Notes: generated by a model not told the origin, from the sequence alone. 64,000 bases of DNA from JBBAGC01 sp964491265 (GCA_964491265.1 CAZBFP010000001.1:1-64000); one strand, 5' to 3'. Shown: positions 42,547 to 51,931, counted from the stretch's first letter. Numbers and translations: made by a program.

Positions 42547-43965
42547 TCAAAACCTCTTCCCTGCACCAATTCCCGCACTCACATAACTATAATTATTCGA
42601 CTCTTCAAAAAATATCCTGTAATCAAGAGAAAGCGCCGCATATACACCGCCGGGAAAACTGTAGCGGAAACTTATCCCGGCCCCTGCTGAAGGATTTACG
42701 TAAAATCTTGATATTTCTTTCTCTTCTGATTCCACAATATCAAAATAGCTGTAGCTGTAATTCATCACCACACCGCCGGAAGACACATACGGTATTATGG
42801 CAAAATACTCGCCCGGATAAAAGGCATACCCTGCGCTTATCATTAAGGGCGCAAGGAAGATGGAATTCACTTTTGATTCAGGCTCTTCAAAATCATCCTT
42901 CCCGGTAAGATAAAAGAATAAAACTTCAATATTAAGCTCAAGTCCGGCAAAAAAATAATTGGACATCTCAAATTTTAATGAAGCCCCATATCCATAATCG
43001 GAAATATCTGAAAGCTTACCCATTGGGTACAAAAATGCCGGTGAAATACTTATACCCATCTCCGGCCGCAAACCGAAATATACCCTTGCAGCATCAGACT
43101 CAGCCCCTCTGTCATCAATGCTTTTCACATATATGGCATCAAAATCGACCTTTTCACCCAGAAGATATTCTATCTTTTTTACAGATGCCAGCTCTTCAGT
43201 TTCCCCTTTATACTGTTTGTAAATTTTATACCCTGTAACCCTGCCGTCAGGGTCTGCAGCCTCATTCCATTCGATTTTATAACCCCCCTTCTCCTGTCTT
43301 GACACTGAAGCAATCACAGGCCTGTCAGGCGGGATATTAAGTGTTATAAGTTCAATTTCATTACTGGGGAGGGTCTCATCCCCTGAGCTGTCAATGGCTG
43401 TTACATGGACCTGGTATTTGGTGTTGCTTGTCAGATTCCGGAGAGAATATGACTTCCCCCTGGTATTCCCTGCCAGCCTGTACTCCTTCTCCCCCGGCCC
43501 TTTGACATAAATATTATAGCTTTTGACAGGCATATAAGGTGCAAACCATTTTAACTCAGCCCTCTCTGTGCCTGCCTCAGCATTCAGCCCTGTGGGATTC
43601 CCCCTGGCCATAAAGAGAACCTGGTCACGCCTCAGCTTAAACTCTTCCGGTTTATAAATCTCCATACGGAATGTATAGGTTTCCCTGTCCTCATCAACCA
43701 TGTAGGCAACTATACTTTTACCATCTATCTTCTGAATATAAACCTTACCCATGTAAAGGTCGGTGTAGAGAATCCTCATTATATTTGAGCGGGGAATTCT
43801 CTGCATCCTTCTGTCTTCAAGACGGATATTAACAGTTGCCGCAGTATCAGAAACGATGGTCCCCTTTAATATTGTTCCATCTTTCAGGAAAATATACTCA
43901 GCTGATAATGGCGCCGCCAGAATCATTGCTGCGATAAAAGCTGACACAATTCTTTTCAATTTCAT
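42547..43965 (-). CDS. Envelope protein with Fn3 domains and outer-membrane barrel
   Basis: 472 residues. A signal peptide ends at LSAE (residue 23). The first mature part, FLKDGTILKGTIVSDTAATV with IPRSNIMRILYTD, is a small Sm/SH3-like beta motif also found at the C-termini of the two FecR proteins. Two fibronectin type III domains follow (about 120-215 and 216-300; the second contains KYEW-like and DRGAES strands). The last 170 residues alternate aromatic and polar residues and end in Phe (YRIFFEESNNY, GAGKRF), a beta-barrel. It sits 293 bases from the FecR-sigma genes, on the same strand, and is likely one of their targets. Confidence 0.75.
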   Translation of the reverse strand: MKLKRIVSAFIAAMILAAPLSAEYIFLKDGTILKGTIVSDTAATVNIRLEDRRMQRIPRSNIMRILYTDLYMGKVYIQKIDGKSIVAYMVDEDRETYTFRMEIYKPEEFKLRRDQVLFMARGNPTGLNAEAGTERAELKWFAPYMPVKSYNIYVKGPGEKEYRLAGNTRGKSYSLRNLTSNTKYQVHVTAIDSSGDETLPSNEIELITLNIPPDRPVIASVSRQEKGGYKIEWNEAADPDGRVTGYKIYKQYKGETEELASVKKIEYLLGEKVDFDAIYVKSIDDRGAESDAARVYFGLRPEMGISISPAFLYPMGKLSDISDYGYGASLKFEMSNYFFAGLELNIEVLFFYLTGKDDFEEPESKVNSIFLAPLMISAGYAFYPGEYFAIIPYVSSGGVVMNYSYSYFDIVESEEKEISRFYVNPSAGAGISFRYSFPGGVYAALSLDYRIFFEESNNYSYVSAGIGAGKRF

Positions 43966-44055
43966 AAAACATATACCTGAATTTTATTTATTATTGCATA
44001 ACCACGTCCCAATTCGGGGCGCCCGGGCGCAGCGACAAAGTACTCCTTTGCTTTT

Positions 44056-44230
44056 CCCCCTGTCCCCCAAAGGGGGCACGTGTTCATATACTATCACTCT
44101 GATAATTTTATTTTTATTCCTATAACTATTCCAATATTACTTAATACATCTTCATCTTTAACCCGTAATACTTTGATTCATCAACCCGCTAAAATTATCC
44201 TTATACGTGCCCCCTCCGGGGGACAGGGGG
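44056..44230. repeat. Dispersed G-rich terminal-inverted-repeat element, copy C
   Basis: The left arm at 44056-44080 is identical to that of copy B; the right arm at 44206-44230 is its reverse complement with two mismatches in 25 bases. The 125-base interior shares CTCTGATAATTTTATTT and AATACATCTTCATCTTTAA with copies A and B. No open frame. It fills the gap between the Fn3 protein and the FecR gene. Confidence 0.75.
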
Positions 44231-44258
44231 CTGACTCCCGGGGCACAGTGAGCCACCT

Positions 44259-45164
44259 CTACATAACGCCCGTTGTGCGAATATCTTTCCCCTGAACAGT
44301 AACCACACCGCCCGGTGTAAGTATTTTCACGTATGCCCCTCTTCCGATTATGGCTCCGCGTATTACTCTGCCGTTATAGAGGGTAACTACATCGATTCTT
44401 CCATACTTTGCCTTTATTTTTTCAAGGGTCCAGGAATCCTTTTCCAGAAGTTTTTCTATTTCCTGATTTATCTCTTCAGTATTCTCTTCAGTATCGCTGA
44501 ATTTCTCTTCTATTGCCGCAGAATCAATCTTTTCTATATTATCAATAACCGGAATCCCCTGTATCTTGCTTATCTCCAGTTCTTCTACTTTGCTGATCTC
44601 GCGCAGTTCAACAGCGGCATCAGTGCTTTCTGCAACAACCGCAGTATTGCCGGTATCAACAAAATTTTCTTCTTCTGTAGCGGTTTTAACAACACTCACC
44701 TTCCCTTTCCCTACTGCCACAACTGTTTTACCTTTATCATACTCTGTTAAAAATTCGGTTCCCCGCACAGATGCAACTGCTGTTGGAGTCTTTACCCTGT
44801 ACTCACTCTCCTTTTTAAGCTTTGACACGCTGGAAACAACCTTCCCCCTGTCAAGATTAAGCTCCCTGTTCTTTTCATCAGATATTGATTTAAACACAAC
44901 TCTGGTTTTTGAATCAAAACGTATAACAATCCCGTCATCAGTCTGAATAATTACGTAAGACCTGTCACCGGTTTCTATTATATCACCATCCTTTACCTGG
45001 TACTGCACCTTAACAGGAATGGAAGCCTTCCCCTCCCTTTCAATCGACGCAGTACCCGCGAAAAAAGAAACAAAAGCTCTCTCCTCTTTTTTCCCCGCGC
45101 ATGATACTGCAGCTGTAACTGTTAAAATCAATATCAACTGACAATAAAACTTTAATGATTTCAT
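44259..45164 (-). CDS. FecR-domain lipoprotein
   Basis: 301 residues. A lipoprotein signal (VSCAG, Cys22) is followed by a FecR domain: VQYQVKDGDIIETGDRSYVIIQTDDG and VASVRGTEFLTEYDKG. A Glu-rich segment with predicted helices leads to a C-terminal copy of the small beta motif RIDVVTLYNGRVIRGAIIGRG. FecR proteins relay envelope signals to sigma factors; here it acts outside the inner membrane. The start lies behind another FecR gene that ends at 45183, so the two are co-transcribed. Confidence 0.8.
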   Translation of the reverse strand: MKSLKFYCQLILILTVTAAVSCAGKKEERAFVSFFAGTASIEREGKASIPVKVQYQVKDGDIIETGDRSYVIIQTDDGIVIRFDSKTRVVFKSISDEKNRELNLDRGKVVSSVSKLKKESEYRVKTPTAVASVRGTEFLTEYDKGKTVVAVGKGKVSVVKTATEEENFVDTGNTAVVAESTDAAVELREISKVEELEISKIQGIPVIDNIEKIDSAAIEEKFSDTEENTEEINQEIEKLLEKDSWTLEKIKAKYGRIDVVTLYNGRVIRGAIIGRGAYVKILTPGGVVTVQGKDIRTTGVM

Positions 45165-45182
45165 CCTTATTCCTCCTGAATT

Positions 45183-46310
45183 CTATTTTATAATATCGGT
45201 CCCTTTAATATCCTTTGCCTGAACCGTAACTGTTCCATTTACTGTAACCACCCTTACAACTGCACCCCGTGAAATGATGGCCCCGCGTATTACCCTGCCG
45301 TTATAAAGGGTTACCACATCTATTCTTCCATACCTGGACTTAATCTCCTCAAGGGTGAGCCTGCTGCTTTTCTTTTCTGCTTCAGGTTTCTTTTCATGTT
45401 CTTTTATTTTTTCATTTAAACTTTCAAGCTCTGCATCACTCATTGAATCAACCGATAATGTTAAATCAAATTCTGCGAATCTGCTCATCAAAGCCTGTTC
45501 TTCAGCCTCAAGTGCTCTGGCAGACATCCCGCTCTTTACTTCGCATGCCTCTCCTTTCTGCAGTGTATAAACCTCTCCTGAAGGTTTATGTTTTACTTCA
45601 ACCGCCCCTTGAGCTACCAAAACAGATGTTACACCCTCTTTAATTATCACCCCGAATTCCGTCCCCTTTACTGTTACAGATGCATCCTCTGTATGGACTT
45701 CATAAACAATCCCCCTGTCAGAGGATCTGTGCCTTGAAAGCACACCCCCCTTTCCCAGAGCCAGCCTTATAATTGATCCTGTTTCTTCAACTTCAAGAGC
45801 GGTGCTGCTTAATGCCCTTACTATTGAACCTGATTCAAACCGGAACAGAAGGCCCGATGAATCACCTGAAGCAATTCTGTCCCCCTTTTCAACTGCCCCT
45901 TTTAATGAAACCTCAATATCAGTCTCACCCCTTGAGATTTTTACATCTCCTGTATAGGCGACAATAAAACCTTTCTGCAATGCCGTCTCATCTGCAATAA
46001 ATGGAGCCTTGTAAAGATAATCCTGCATAAGCAGAAATGGTACAGAAAGAGCTATAATTACTGATGCTGCCATTGCAGCCATGCCGCTCCTTGCAGCCCC
46101 GGCAAGGGTAATATTAATCCCTGCGGAGCGGTAAAGATTATATAAACCAAGGGTCAGAGCCGGCATAAAAAACGCCCTCTCCCCGGATTCCACTATTCTT
46201 TTCAGCGCAGCTTTTTTTGAACGGAGAATTCTGCTCCGGTCTGCTTCTGCTACAGGCGCGGAAAGGTTATATTTTTTAAAAAGTCCCCTGATTAAAAGCG
46301 CTTCCTTCAT
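45183..46310 (-). CDS. Membrane-anchored FecR-domain protein
   Basis: 375 residues with a cytoplasmic N-terminus of about 70 residues, one transmembrane helix near 80-100, and then a FecR domain (VSLKGAVEKGDRIASGDSSG, VTVKGTEFGVIIKEG). The helix-rich C-terminal part ends with the same RIDVVTLYNGRVIRG motif as the lipoprotein. Its start overlaps the sigma-factor stop by four bases (ATGA), so the N-terminus is likely the anti-sigma partner. Two FecR proteins in series with one sigma factor is not the usual single pair. Confidence 0.82.
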   Translation of the reverse strand: MKEALLIRGLFKKYNLSAPVAEADRSRILRSKKAALKRIVESGERAFFMPALTLGLYNLYRSAGINITLAGAARSGMAAMAASVIIALSVPFLLMQDYLYKAPFIADETALQKGFIVAYTGDVKISRGETDIEVSLKGAVEKGDRIASGDSSGLLFRFESGSIVRALSSTALEVEETGSIIRLALGKGGVLSRHRSSDRGIVYEVHTEDASVTVKGTEFGVIIKEGVTSVLVAQGAVEVKHKPSGEVYTLQKGEACEVKSGMSARALEAEEQALMSRFAEFDLTLSVDSMSDAELESLNEKIKEHEKKPEAEKKSSRLTLEEIKSRYGRIDVVTLYNGRVIRGAIISRGAVVRVVTVNGTVTVQAKDIKGTDIIK

Positions 46311-46852
46311 AAAAGGTCCTCAATGCTCTTTATCCCCTTATCTTTCAGGGCTGCTGTGATTTTTTCTGTAATTCTATTGAACCTGTACCTTGCCTGTTTA
46401 TAATTCATTCCAAGATGTTTTGCAGCTTCAACAAAGGTGAAGTTATGTACTGCCACAAGATCAAATAAAGACATGTCAGCAGCATCCTCCTCTTCTGTCA
46501 TGCGGCTCATAATTTCCTGTATCATCATCCTGGTATCCCTGAATCCGTTTACATAACTCATCCCTATATCGTCAAAAATCTCTTCAATGTCCACATCCCT
46601 GCTGTATTTCCTTTTATAGTGATCCAGCACAACAATGCGGAGACAGCCGAAAAGCCATTTTCTCGGGTTCTCAACCTCATCTATTTTATCATAGAAACGG
46701 ATAAAAACCTCCTGGCATATATCTTCCGAGTCGTGAAAATTATTTATCCTGGCATAAACAGAGCTGAAAACAACTGAATAGCAGCTGTCATAAACAGAGA
46801 TAAATTTTTCCATATCCGATTCAGCAGGCTTCCCTTTCTGATTCAAATGCAC
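46307..46852 (-). CDS. ECF-like sigma factor
   Basis: 181 residues. Region 2 motifs DSEDICQEVFIRFY and PRKWLFGCLRIVVLDHY lie at 40-85, and region 4 HTH AVHNFTFVEAAKHLGMNYKQARYRF lies at about 135-160, so it matches extracytoplasmic-function sigma factors. The longest start is a GTG at 46852; an ATG at 46813 is equally possible. It overlaps the FecR gene and is presumably held by that FecR-type protein and released by an envelope signal. The target promoters are not known. Confidence 0.85.
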   Translation of the reverse strand: MHLNQKGKPAESDMEKFISVYDSCYSVVFSSVYARINNFHDSEDICQEVFIRFYDKIDEVENPRKWLFGCLRIVVLDHYKRKYSRDVDIEEIFDDIGMSYVNGFRDTRMMIQEIMSRMTEEEDAADMSLFDLVAVHNFTFVEAAKHLGMNYKQARYRFNRITEKITAALKDKGIKSIEDLL

Positions 46853-47050
46853 ACCATCATCTTATTATTGTAGTAGAATTTTTACGGCAAAATTACCCAA
46901 AAAAAAGTACAGGTTATAAATTTTTTTTAAAAAACCTGCTTCCCTGTCACTGCTCTATTCAGCTGCGGAGATAATGACAACAGCAGTATTAAACAAAAAA
47001 ATATTCTAAAATAATTACCAAGCTCTTTTTTTCTACTACAGAGGAGATTA

Positions 47051-47113
47051 AATGTCAAATTATTTATGATGCGGGATTGTATTGAAAAAATAAATTATAG
47101 CTGGAAATGATTA
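47051..47113. repeat. 63-bp direct repeat, copy 1
   Basis: Bases 47051-47113 match 47285-47347 with five mismatches in 63 positions. This copy ends at the stop codon of the Phd remnant, copy 2 at the stop codon of the next minus-strand gene. The region 46853-47050 is AT-rich with no gene. Confidence 0.75.
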
Positions 47114-47257
47114 TTAATGCTTTCTTCCCTCAGAAATATACTCTTTGATATCGACCCCCTCATTCACAGAATTTCTGATTGTATCAAAATGATCTATAAG
47201 GCTTGCTAAATGGGATTTAGCTTCAAAAGAGCCGACTGTTTTTTTAACTATTTTCAT
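47114..47257 (-). pseudogene. Shortened Phd-type antitoxin gene
   Basis: A 47-codon frame from an ATG at 47257 encodes KTVGSFEAKSHLASLIDHF, the Phd N-terminus, then jumps to VDIKEYISEGRKH, the Phd C-terminus. The middle 30 or so residues of the usual antitoxin are missing, in frame. No toxin is adjacent. It lies between two 63-bp direct repeats, which may have driven the rearrangement. Confidence 0.6.
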
Positions 47258-47284
47258 AAAACCAGTTTAATAAACCAGTTTGCT

Positions 47285-47347
47285 AATGTCAAATTATTTA
47301 TGGTGCGGGATTGTATTGAAAAAATAAATTGTGGGTGGAAATAATTA
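47285..47347. repeat. 63-bp direct repeat, copy 2
   Basis: Same orientation as copy 1 at 47051-47113 with five mismatches. It ends in the stop codon of the hypothetical gene at 47345-47683 (minus strand). It may be a shared 3' untranslated element or the footprint of duplication. Confidence 0.75.
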
Positions 47348-47683
47348 CACTTTTTTATCTATAAAGAAGGCCTTTTTAACCTTAACATAGCCGTTCTGAA
47401 TTATCCGCTTCATAAAGCGGGGGTGTTTGCGGAGGGCCTCCCTATGCTTCTCCTGATCATCATCACTTACAGCTTCTTCAACTAGTTCCGGGTCAATGGG
47501 GATAGAGTTATCTTTTACATCTTCGCCATATTCGCGGCCCTCTCCATACTCATGCTTCTCTTCACGGCCATGCACAGACTGCTTAAGCTCAAGGGTTGAC
47601 TCAGAAACAGGCCTGGCCCTTTTAAGAGTTGTTTTTGGTTTCAGAATTTTCTGAGTTACATCTTTCCATAAAAAAATCTTCAT
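47345..47683 (-). CDS. Hypothetical protein
   Basis: 112 residues without recognised domain. The start follows AGAGGGAT. The centre is rich in Glu, His and Tyr (HEYGEGREYGED) and probably disordered; the ends are basic (KPKTTLKRARP and VKVKKAFFIDKK). No signal or membrane segment. It lies 97 bases behind the kamA 3' end on the same strand, so a shared transcript is possible. Coding is supported by the ribosome site and the length, not by similarity. Confidence 0.5.
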   Translation of the reverse strand: MKIFLWKDVTQKILKPKTTLKRARPVSESTLELKQSVHGREEKHEYGEGREYGEDVKDNSIPIDPELVEEAVSDDDQEKHREALRKHPRFMKRIIQNGYVKVKKAFFIDKKV

Positions 47684-47779
47684 CCCTATCCCTCTTCAGC
47701 CATACAGCAGGGCTGATTATAGTTATCGGCACAAAAAGGGGAGAAATGAAGATTAAACCGGAGACCTTTTATAACACTG

Positions 47780-48892
47780 CTATCGGTCAGGATCTTCCAG
47801 ATCATCGAGCCACGCAGCATCATCTGTGAGCTTCATCTTAAAGAATCTCCCAATATCGTCCCGGTTTTTTGCCTGATGATATTTAAGATATATTTCATCA
47901 CCCATAATTCCCACAATCTCGATCTTCCCTGTAACATGGGACATAATATACCTGAAGCCCTTCCCATGCCCGTTGAGCATGGCCTTCGCCTTTTCCACAA
48001 CCTCGAATCCCTCTCTCAATGAAACCTGGAAATGCCCCTTTACCCTGGAAACAGGCCTGCACTGAAAAACATAGTATGGGAGAACCCCTGATCTAAGGAG
48101 GTCACTCATTAAAGCTGCAAGTACAGCAGGGTCATCATTAACACCCTTTGTAAGAACTGTCTGATTCTGGATAATAATCCCCGCATTCCGCAGTTTTGAG
48201 CAGGCTTTTTTTGATTCAGATGTAATCTCATTAGAATGATTAAAGTGTGTTACAATATAAATTCTGTGGAAATTATTGGAATAGTGGCTCAAGTAATCGA
48301 CCCATTCATCATCCTCATAAATCCTCCGGGGAAAAACAACAGGGGTCCGTGTTCCAAACCTTACAAATTCCAGGTGATCAATCCCTTTAAGCTCCTCAAG
48401 AAAAACTTTTAAAACCTTTGTATCAAGAAGAAAAGGATCACCCCCTGAAATAAGCACGTTGGTGATCTCCTTATGCTCCTTAATATAAGCCACTCCCTCC
48501 CTAAATCGGCTTATGGTTTCCTCATTCGATTTGCCCACCAGTCTTTTTCTGAAACAGTAGCGGCAATATGCAGCGCACTGATTTGTTGAAAGGATAAGCG
48601 CTGTCTGGCTGTACTTGTGCTGGAGCCCCATCAATACAGTATTATCAGATTCCCCGCTTGTGTCATAGGATCCGATTGTATTCATCTCATCAGTTGAAGG
48701 GACCATCATTTTCAGCAGAGGATCAGCCGGATTTGACCTGTCTATAAGGGACATATAGTACCGTGTGATGCTCATGGGATGAAGATCAGTAACCTCTTTA
48801 AGTATATTTTTCTGATCATCCGACAGAACTATATACTTTTCCAGGTCCTCTATGGTGGTAATATTATTTTTAAGTTCATCTCTCCAGCTCAT
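47780..48892 (-). CDS. kamA: KamA-family radical-SAM L-lysine 2,3-aminomutase
   Basis: 370 residues. QCAAYCRYCFRKRL gives the [4Fe-4S]-binding CxxxCxxC (106-113) that cleaves S-adenosylmethionine. VLISGGDPFLLD, FVRFGTRTPVVFP and THFNHSNEIT are family motifs; the PLP-binding Lys is expected within VLTKGVNDD or nearby. KamA moves the alpha-amino group of lysine to C3, giving beta-lysine for fermentation or for the osmolyte N-acetyl-beta-lysine. The short length (about 370 against 415) matches the EpmB/KamA-like subgroup, so the substrate is not certain; no ablB acetyltransferase is adjacent. ATG 48892 follows GGAG. Confidence 0.85.
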   Translation of the reverse strand: MSWRDELKNNITTIEDLEKYIVLSDDQKNILKEVTDLHPMSITRYYMSLIDRSNPADPLLKMMVPSTDEMNTIGSYDTSGESDNTVLMGLQHKYSQTALILSTNQCAAYCRYCFRKRLVGKSNEETISRFREGVAYIKEHKEITNVLISGGDPFLLDTKVLKVFLEELKGIDHLEFVRFGTRTPVVFPRRIYEDDEWVDYLSHYSNNFHRIYIVTHFNHSNEITSESKKACSKLRNAGIIIQNQTVLTKGVNDDPAVLAALMSDLLRSGVLPYYVFQCRPVSRVKGHFQVSLREGFEVVEKAKAMLNGHGKGFRYIMSHVTGKIEIVGIMGDEIYLKYHQAKNRDDIGRFFKMKLTDDAAWLDDLEDPDR

Positions 48893-49285
48893 TTCAAACT
48901 CCATTAATACGTTTTATCAATTAAAAAAACTCCATATTTTATACTGCATGCACAAAGTTCACTACATATATTATAATGACAGAATATGGAATAACCAACT
49001 TTAAGACCCGGCCGCGGTATTGGCCAAAAGAAAACTTTTATGCAGCACCAGAGATTGATTCAATCTGATATATTAAAAAGTTTATACCATCTGAAAAGCC
49101 GGTTCAAGACTTTTTTTTAAAAAAAACATTTTTTTAGACTGATATTTCCCATTAAACAAACTATATCCTACAAAATACTACAAATTATTATTGACTATCT
49201 TTGTTGTGCAGATATTATTTACCGGAAATTGTGTCATAAAATTTCATAGAAATTCATTAAAATTTAAATTTTACAGAGGTATCAA
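48893..49285 (+). promoter_or_regulatory. Intergenic region with predicted tup promoter
   Basis: The 390-base gap holds no gene. TTGACT at 49191-49196 and TATTAT at 49213-49218 (16-base spacer) form a promoter for tupA, with a 67-base leader ending in GAGGT before the ATG. No clear Mop-type riboswitch fold is visible, though metal control of tup genes is common elsewhere. Confidence 0.5.
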
Positions 49286-50116
49286 ATGAAAAGAACAGGT
49301 ATTCTGCTCTCCATACTCCTTGCATTAACCATTGCAGCCTCATCGTGCTCAAAGGAACCTGCACAGGTGCTTATGATGGCAACAACCACAAGCACAGACA
49401 ATACGGGACTCCTTGATGTACTTGCGCCTGAATTTAAAAAAGACACAGGCATTGAACTGAAATGGGTCTCTGTAGGCACAGGTAAAGCCCTGCAGATGGG
49501 ACAAAACTGTGATGTGGACGTACTCCTTGTGCACGCACCCGATGCGGAAAAGGAATTTGTCGACAAAGGCTTCGGTTTAAACAGAACTGAGCTGATGTAT
49601 AATGACTTTGTAGTTATCGGCCCTGCAGAGGATCCTGCCGGAATTAAAGGGGTGAGTGTAATCAATTCTCTTAACACAATACGTGCGAAAAAAGCGACCT
49701 TTACCAGCCGGGGCGACAAATCGGGGACCCATTCATTGGAAATGAATCTCTGGAAAAGTACAGGCAAAGCAGTTCCTGAAAAAGAGGCATGGTATGTCCA
49801 GACCGGCCAGGGGATGCTCCAGACGATTAATATTGCAGCGGAAAGGAGCGGCTACACCATTACTGACAGAGGAACCTTTATTAAATATGAAGACACCCAC
49901 AAGGGGAATCCTCCGGTAGTAATTCTTGTGGAAGGGGACAAATCGCTGTTTAATCAGTACAGCGCCATTGAAGTTAATCCGGAAAAATGTACCAATGCTA
50001 AAAATGACCTTGCAAAGAAATATATTGAGTGGATGGCATCTGACAAAACTCAAAAAATGATAGGCGAGTTTAAACTGTTAAACAAGCCGCTTTTTACCCC
50101 TAACGCGAAAAAATAA
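49286..50116 (+). CDS. tupA: TupA tungstate-binding lipoprotein
   Basis: 276 residues. The signal ends in SSC (Cys21), so it is lipid-anchored outside the inner membrane. TTTSTDNTGLL (33-43) is the TupA-type anion site; this TTTS motif separates tungstate-specific binders from ModA. SRGDKSGTHSLEMNLWK near 145 is the second half of the site. The protein catches WO4(2-) for transport by TupBC and so supports tungsten enzymes. Confidence 0.93.
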   Translation: MKRTGILLSILLALTIAASSCSKEPAQVLMMATTTSTDNTGLLDVLAPEFKKDTGIELKWVSVGTGKALQMGQNCDVDVLLVHAPDAEKEFVDKGFGLNRTELMYNDFVVIGPAEDPAGIKGVSVINSLNTIRAKKATFTSRGDKSGTHSLEMNLWKSTGKAVPEKEAWYVQTGQGMLQTINIAAERSGYTITDRGTFIKYEDTHKGNPPVVILVEGDKSLFNQYSAIEVNPEKCTNAKNDLAKKYIEWMASDKTQKMIGEFKLLNKPLFTPNAKK

Positions 50117-50149
50117 TTTACGGTTTAAACCGGTTTATTTAACATTTCC

Positions 50150-50177
50150 AAATCCCCTCCCTGAGAAGAGGGGATTT
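50150..50177 (+). terminator. Hairpin between tupA and tupB
   Basis: A 10-bp perfect stem (50150-50159 with 50168-50177) and a T-rich tail. It resembles a terminator but sits between tupA and the genes it needs, so it may be an mRNA-stabilising or partial terminator giving more TupA than TupBC. Confidence 0.65.
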
Positions 50178-50221
50178 TAATCTTAAAACCGGTATATAAT
50201 AAATATAGAAAGGATTATAAA

Positions 50222-50911
50222 ATGGATTACCTTGCACAGGGCTTCCTTAATGCGTTTGTTCTCCTTTTCAACGGTGACGAAGAGACATTCAGCGCAATAT
50301 CTGCCACATTAAAAATTTCAACTGCCTCAATATCGATAAGCCTTGCAGGGGGGCTCCCCCTGGGTTTTATGCTTGGCTACTACGACTTCCCCGGAAAAAG
50401 ACAGATAAGGGCTGTTACAGATACACTCCTTGCACTCCCTACAGTAGTTGTAGGCCTTCTTGTATACGCCTTTATAACTCAGAAGGGCCCACTAGGCGGA
50501 TTGGGGCTCCTTTTCGAAATATCAGGGGTTGTACTTGCACAGGTGATACTGGTTATCCCTATTGTCATCTCACTTACAGCCACTGCAATTGAAAGCCTTG
50601 ATGAAAGGGTCAGAGCAACAATTATCACTCTTGGCGCAAAGGGGAGCAGAGTAATAATGAGCAGCCTATATGAAGCCCGCTTTGCAATTATGGCAGCCGG
50701 AGTAACAGCCTACGGCAGGGCCATAGCAGAGGTAGGAATATCCATGATGATAGGAGGGAATATCAAGTGGCACACAAGAACCATTACAACAGCCATAGCC
50801 CTGGAAACAGGCAAGGGGCAGTTTGCAATGGGTATTGCACTTGGGCTTGTTCTTCTTATGATAGGGTTTACTGTCAATTATGCCCTCATTTTTTTCAGAA
50901 GGAGGGGATAG
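50222..50911 (+). CDS. tupB: TupB tungstate ABC permease
   Basis: 229 residues with five membrane helices. TLLALPTVVVGLLVYAFI and GRAIAEVGISMMIGGNI are ABC-permease motifs; the EAA loop lies in LGAKGSRVIMSSLYEARFAIMAAG. It is 105 bases after tupA and ends two bases before tupC. The permease for tungstate in TupABC. Confidence 0.92.
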   Translation: MDYLAQGFLNAFVLLFNGDEETFSAISATLKISTASISISLAGGLPLGFMLGYYDFPGKRQIRAVTDTLLALPTVVVGLLVYAFITQKGPLGGLGLLFEISGVVLAQVILVIPIVISLTATAIESLDERVRATIITLGAKGSRVIMSSLYEARFAIMAAGVTAYGRAIAEVGISMMIGGNIKWHTRTITTAIALETGKGQFAMGIALGLVLLMIGFTVNYALIFFRRRG

Positions 50912-50912
50912 G

Positions 50913-51920
50913 ATGAATAAAGATAATATTATATATCAGCTCAACAATATTAAACAGAGCTACGGGAACTTCACGCTGAAGATACCGGAATTCTCCATTA
51001 ATGCTGGTGAGTCTATAGGTCTTTCCGGGCCCAACGGCAGCGGCAAGAGCACACTCCTGAGGCTGCTGGCTCTGCTGGAAAAACCTGCAGAAGGGGATAT
51101 ATCTCTCCTCAAAATCCGGCCCGGTACCGTACCTGTCACCCTGCTCCAGCAGGACCCATATCTGCTGAAAAGACCTGTTTTCGACAATGTGGCATATGGC
51201 CTCAAAATCAAAAAGGATACAACTCTGCTAAAACAGAAAGTACAGAAAGCCCTTGAAACAGTAAGGCTAGACCCTGCAAAGTTTATGTATAGAAAATGGT
51301 TTGAGCTTTCCGGAGGGGAGTCCCAGAGAGTAGCCCTTGCCTCCCGAATAATTCTTCAGCCTTCAGTGCTCCTTCTCGATGAACCTGTTGCAAATGTGGA
51401 TACAGACACCTCGCGGGCCGTTAGTGATGCGATAAGAACAATGAAAAAAGAATACGGCACCACTCTTGTAATAACAAGCCACGACATGTCATGGCTCACC
51501 ACTGTCACGGACAGAATCTGGAAGATGCACAACGGCCGCATAACAGGGAGCGGCAATGTAAACATTATCCCCGGGCCCTGGACAGAAAGGGAAAATCATC
51601 TTTTTGTTTCAAAACTCCCTGACAGTACCGAAATTTACGCATCCAGGCCACCGGAAAGTGATTCTGTGGCCATTCTCAATCCTGAAGAGATTATTGTAGC
51701 AGACAGTGAAATTGAAAATATTTCTGCGGCAAACAGATTAAAAGGAACAGTAAAGATGATGTTCACAGATGAGATGTCGGGGGACATACGTCTTGAGGTC
51801 GAAGCATCAGGAAGAATCTTCACTGTGCTTATTACAGAAGCCTCTGCTGTAAAAATGAACATCCTGCCGGGGAAAATGGTCTATCTTATCTTTAAGGCCA
51901 CTTCCCTTACATGGGCTTGA
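50913..51920 (+). CDS. tupC: TupC tungstate ABC transporter ATPase
   Basis: 335 residues. Walker A GPNGSGKS (39-46), signature LSGGESQRVAL and Walker B VLLLDEPVANVD are all present. The last 110 residues form a TOBE/Mop-like domain (AANRLKGTVKMMF, GDIRLEVEASGRIF), as in ModC proteins, where it may bind oxyanion and limit uptake. The start is the ATG at 50913, with AGGAGGGG upstream; a longer start at 50880 would overlap tupB. Confidence 0.92.
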   Translation: MNKDNIIYQLNNIKQSYGNFTLKIPEFSINAGESIGLSGPNGSGKSTLLRLLALLEKPAEGDISLLKIRPGTVPVTLLQQDPYLLKRPVFDNVAYGLKIKKDTTLLKQKVQKALETVRLDPAKFMYRKWFELSGGESQRVALASRIILQPSVLLLDEPVANVDTDTSRAVSDAIRTMKKEYGTTLVITSHDMSWLTTVTDRIWKMHNGRITGSGNVNIIPGPWTERENHLFVSKLPDSTEIYASRPPESDSVAILNPEEIIVADSEIENISAANRLKGTVKMMFTDEMSGDIRLEVEASGRIFTVLITEASAVKMNILPGKMVYLIFKATSLTWA

Positions 51921-51931
51921 GCCGGATATTA

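Noticed and set aside
46853..47050. Small RNA gene downstream of the sigma factor
   Set aside because: The AT-rich stretch has no strong hairpin plus T-run and no clear promoter pair.
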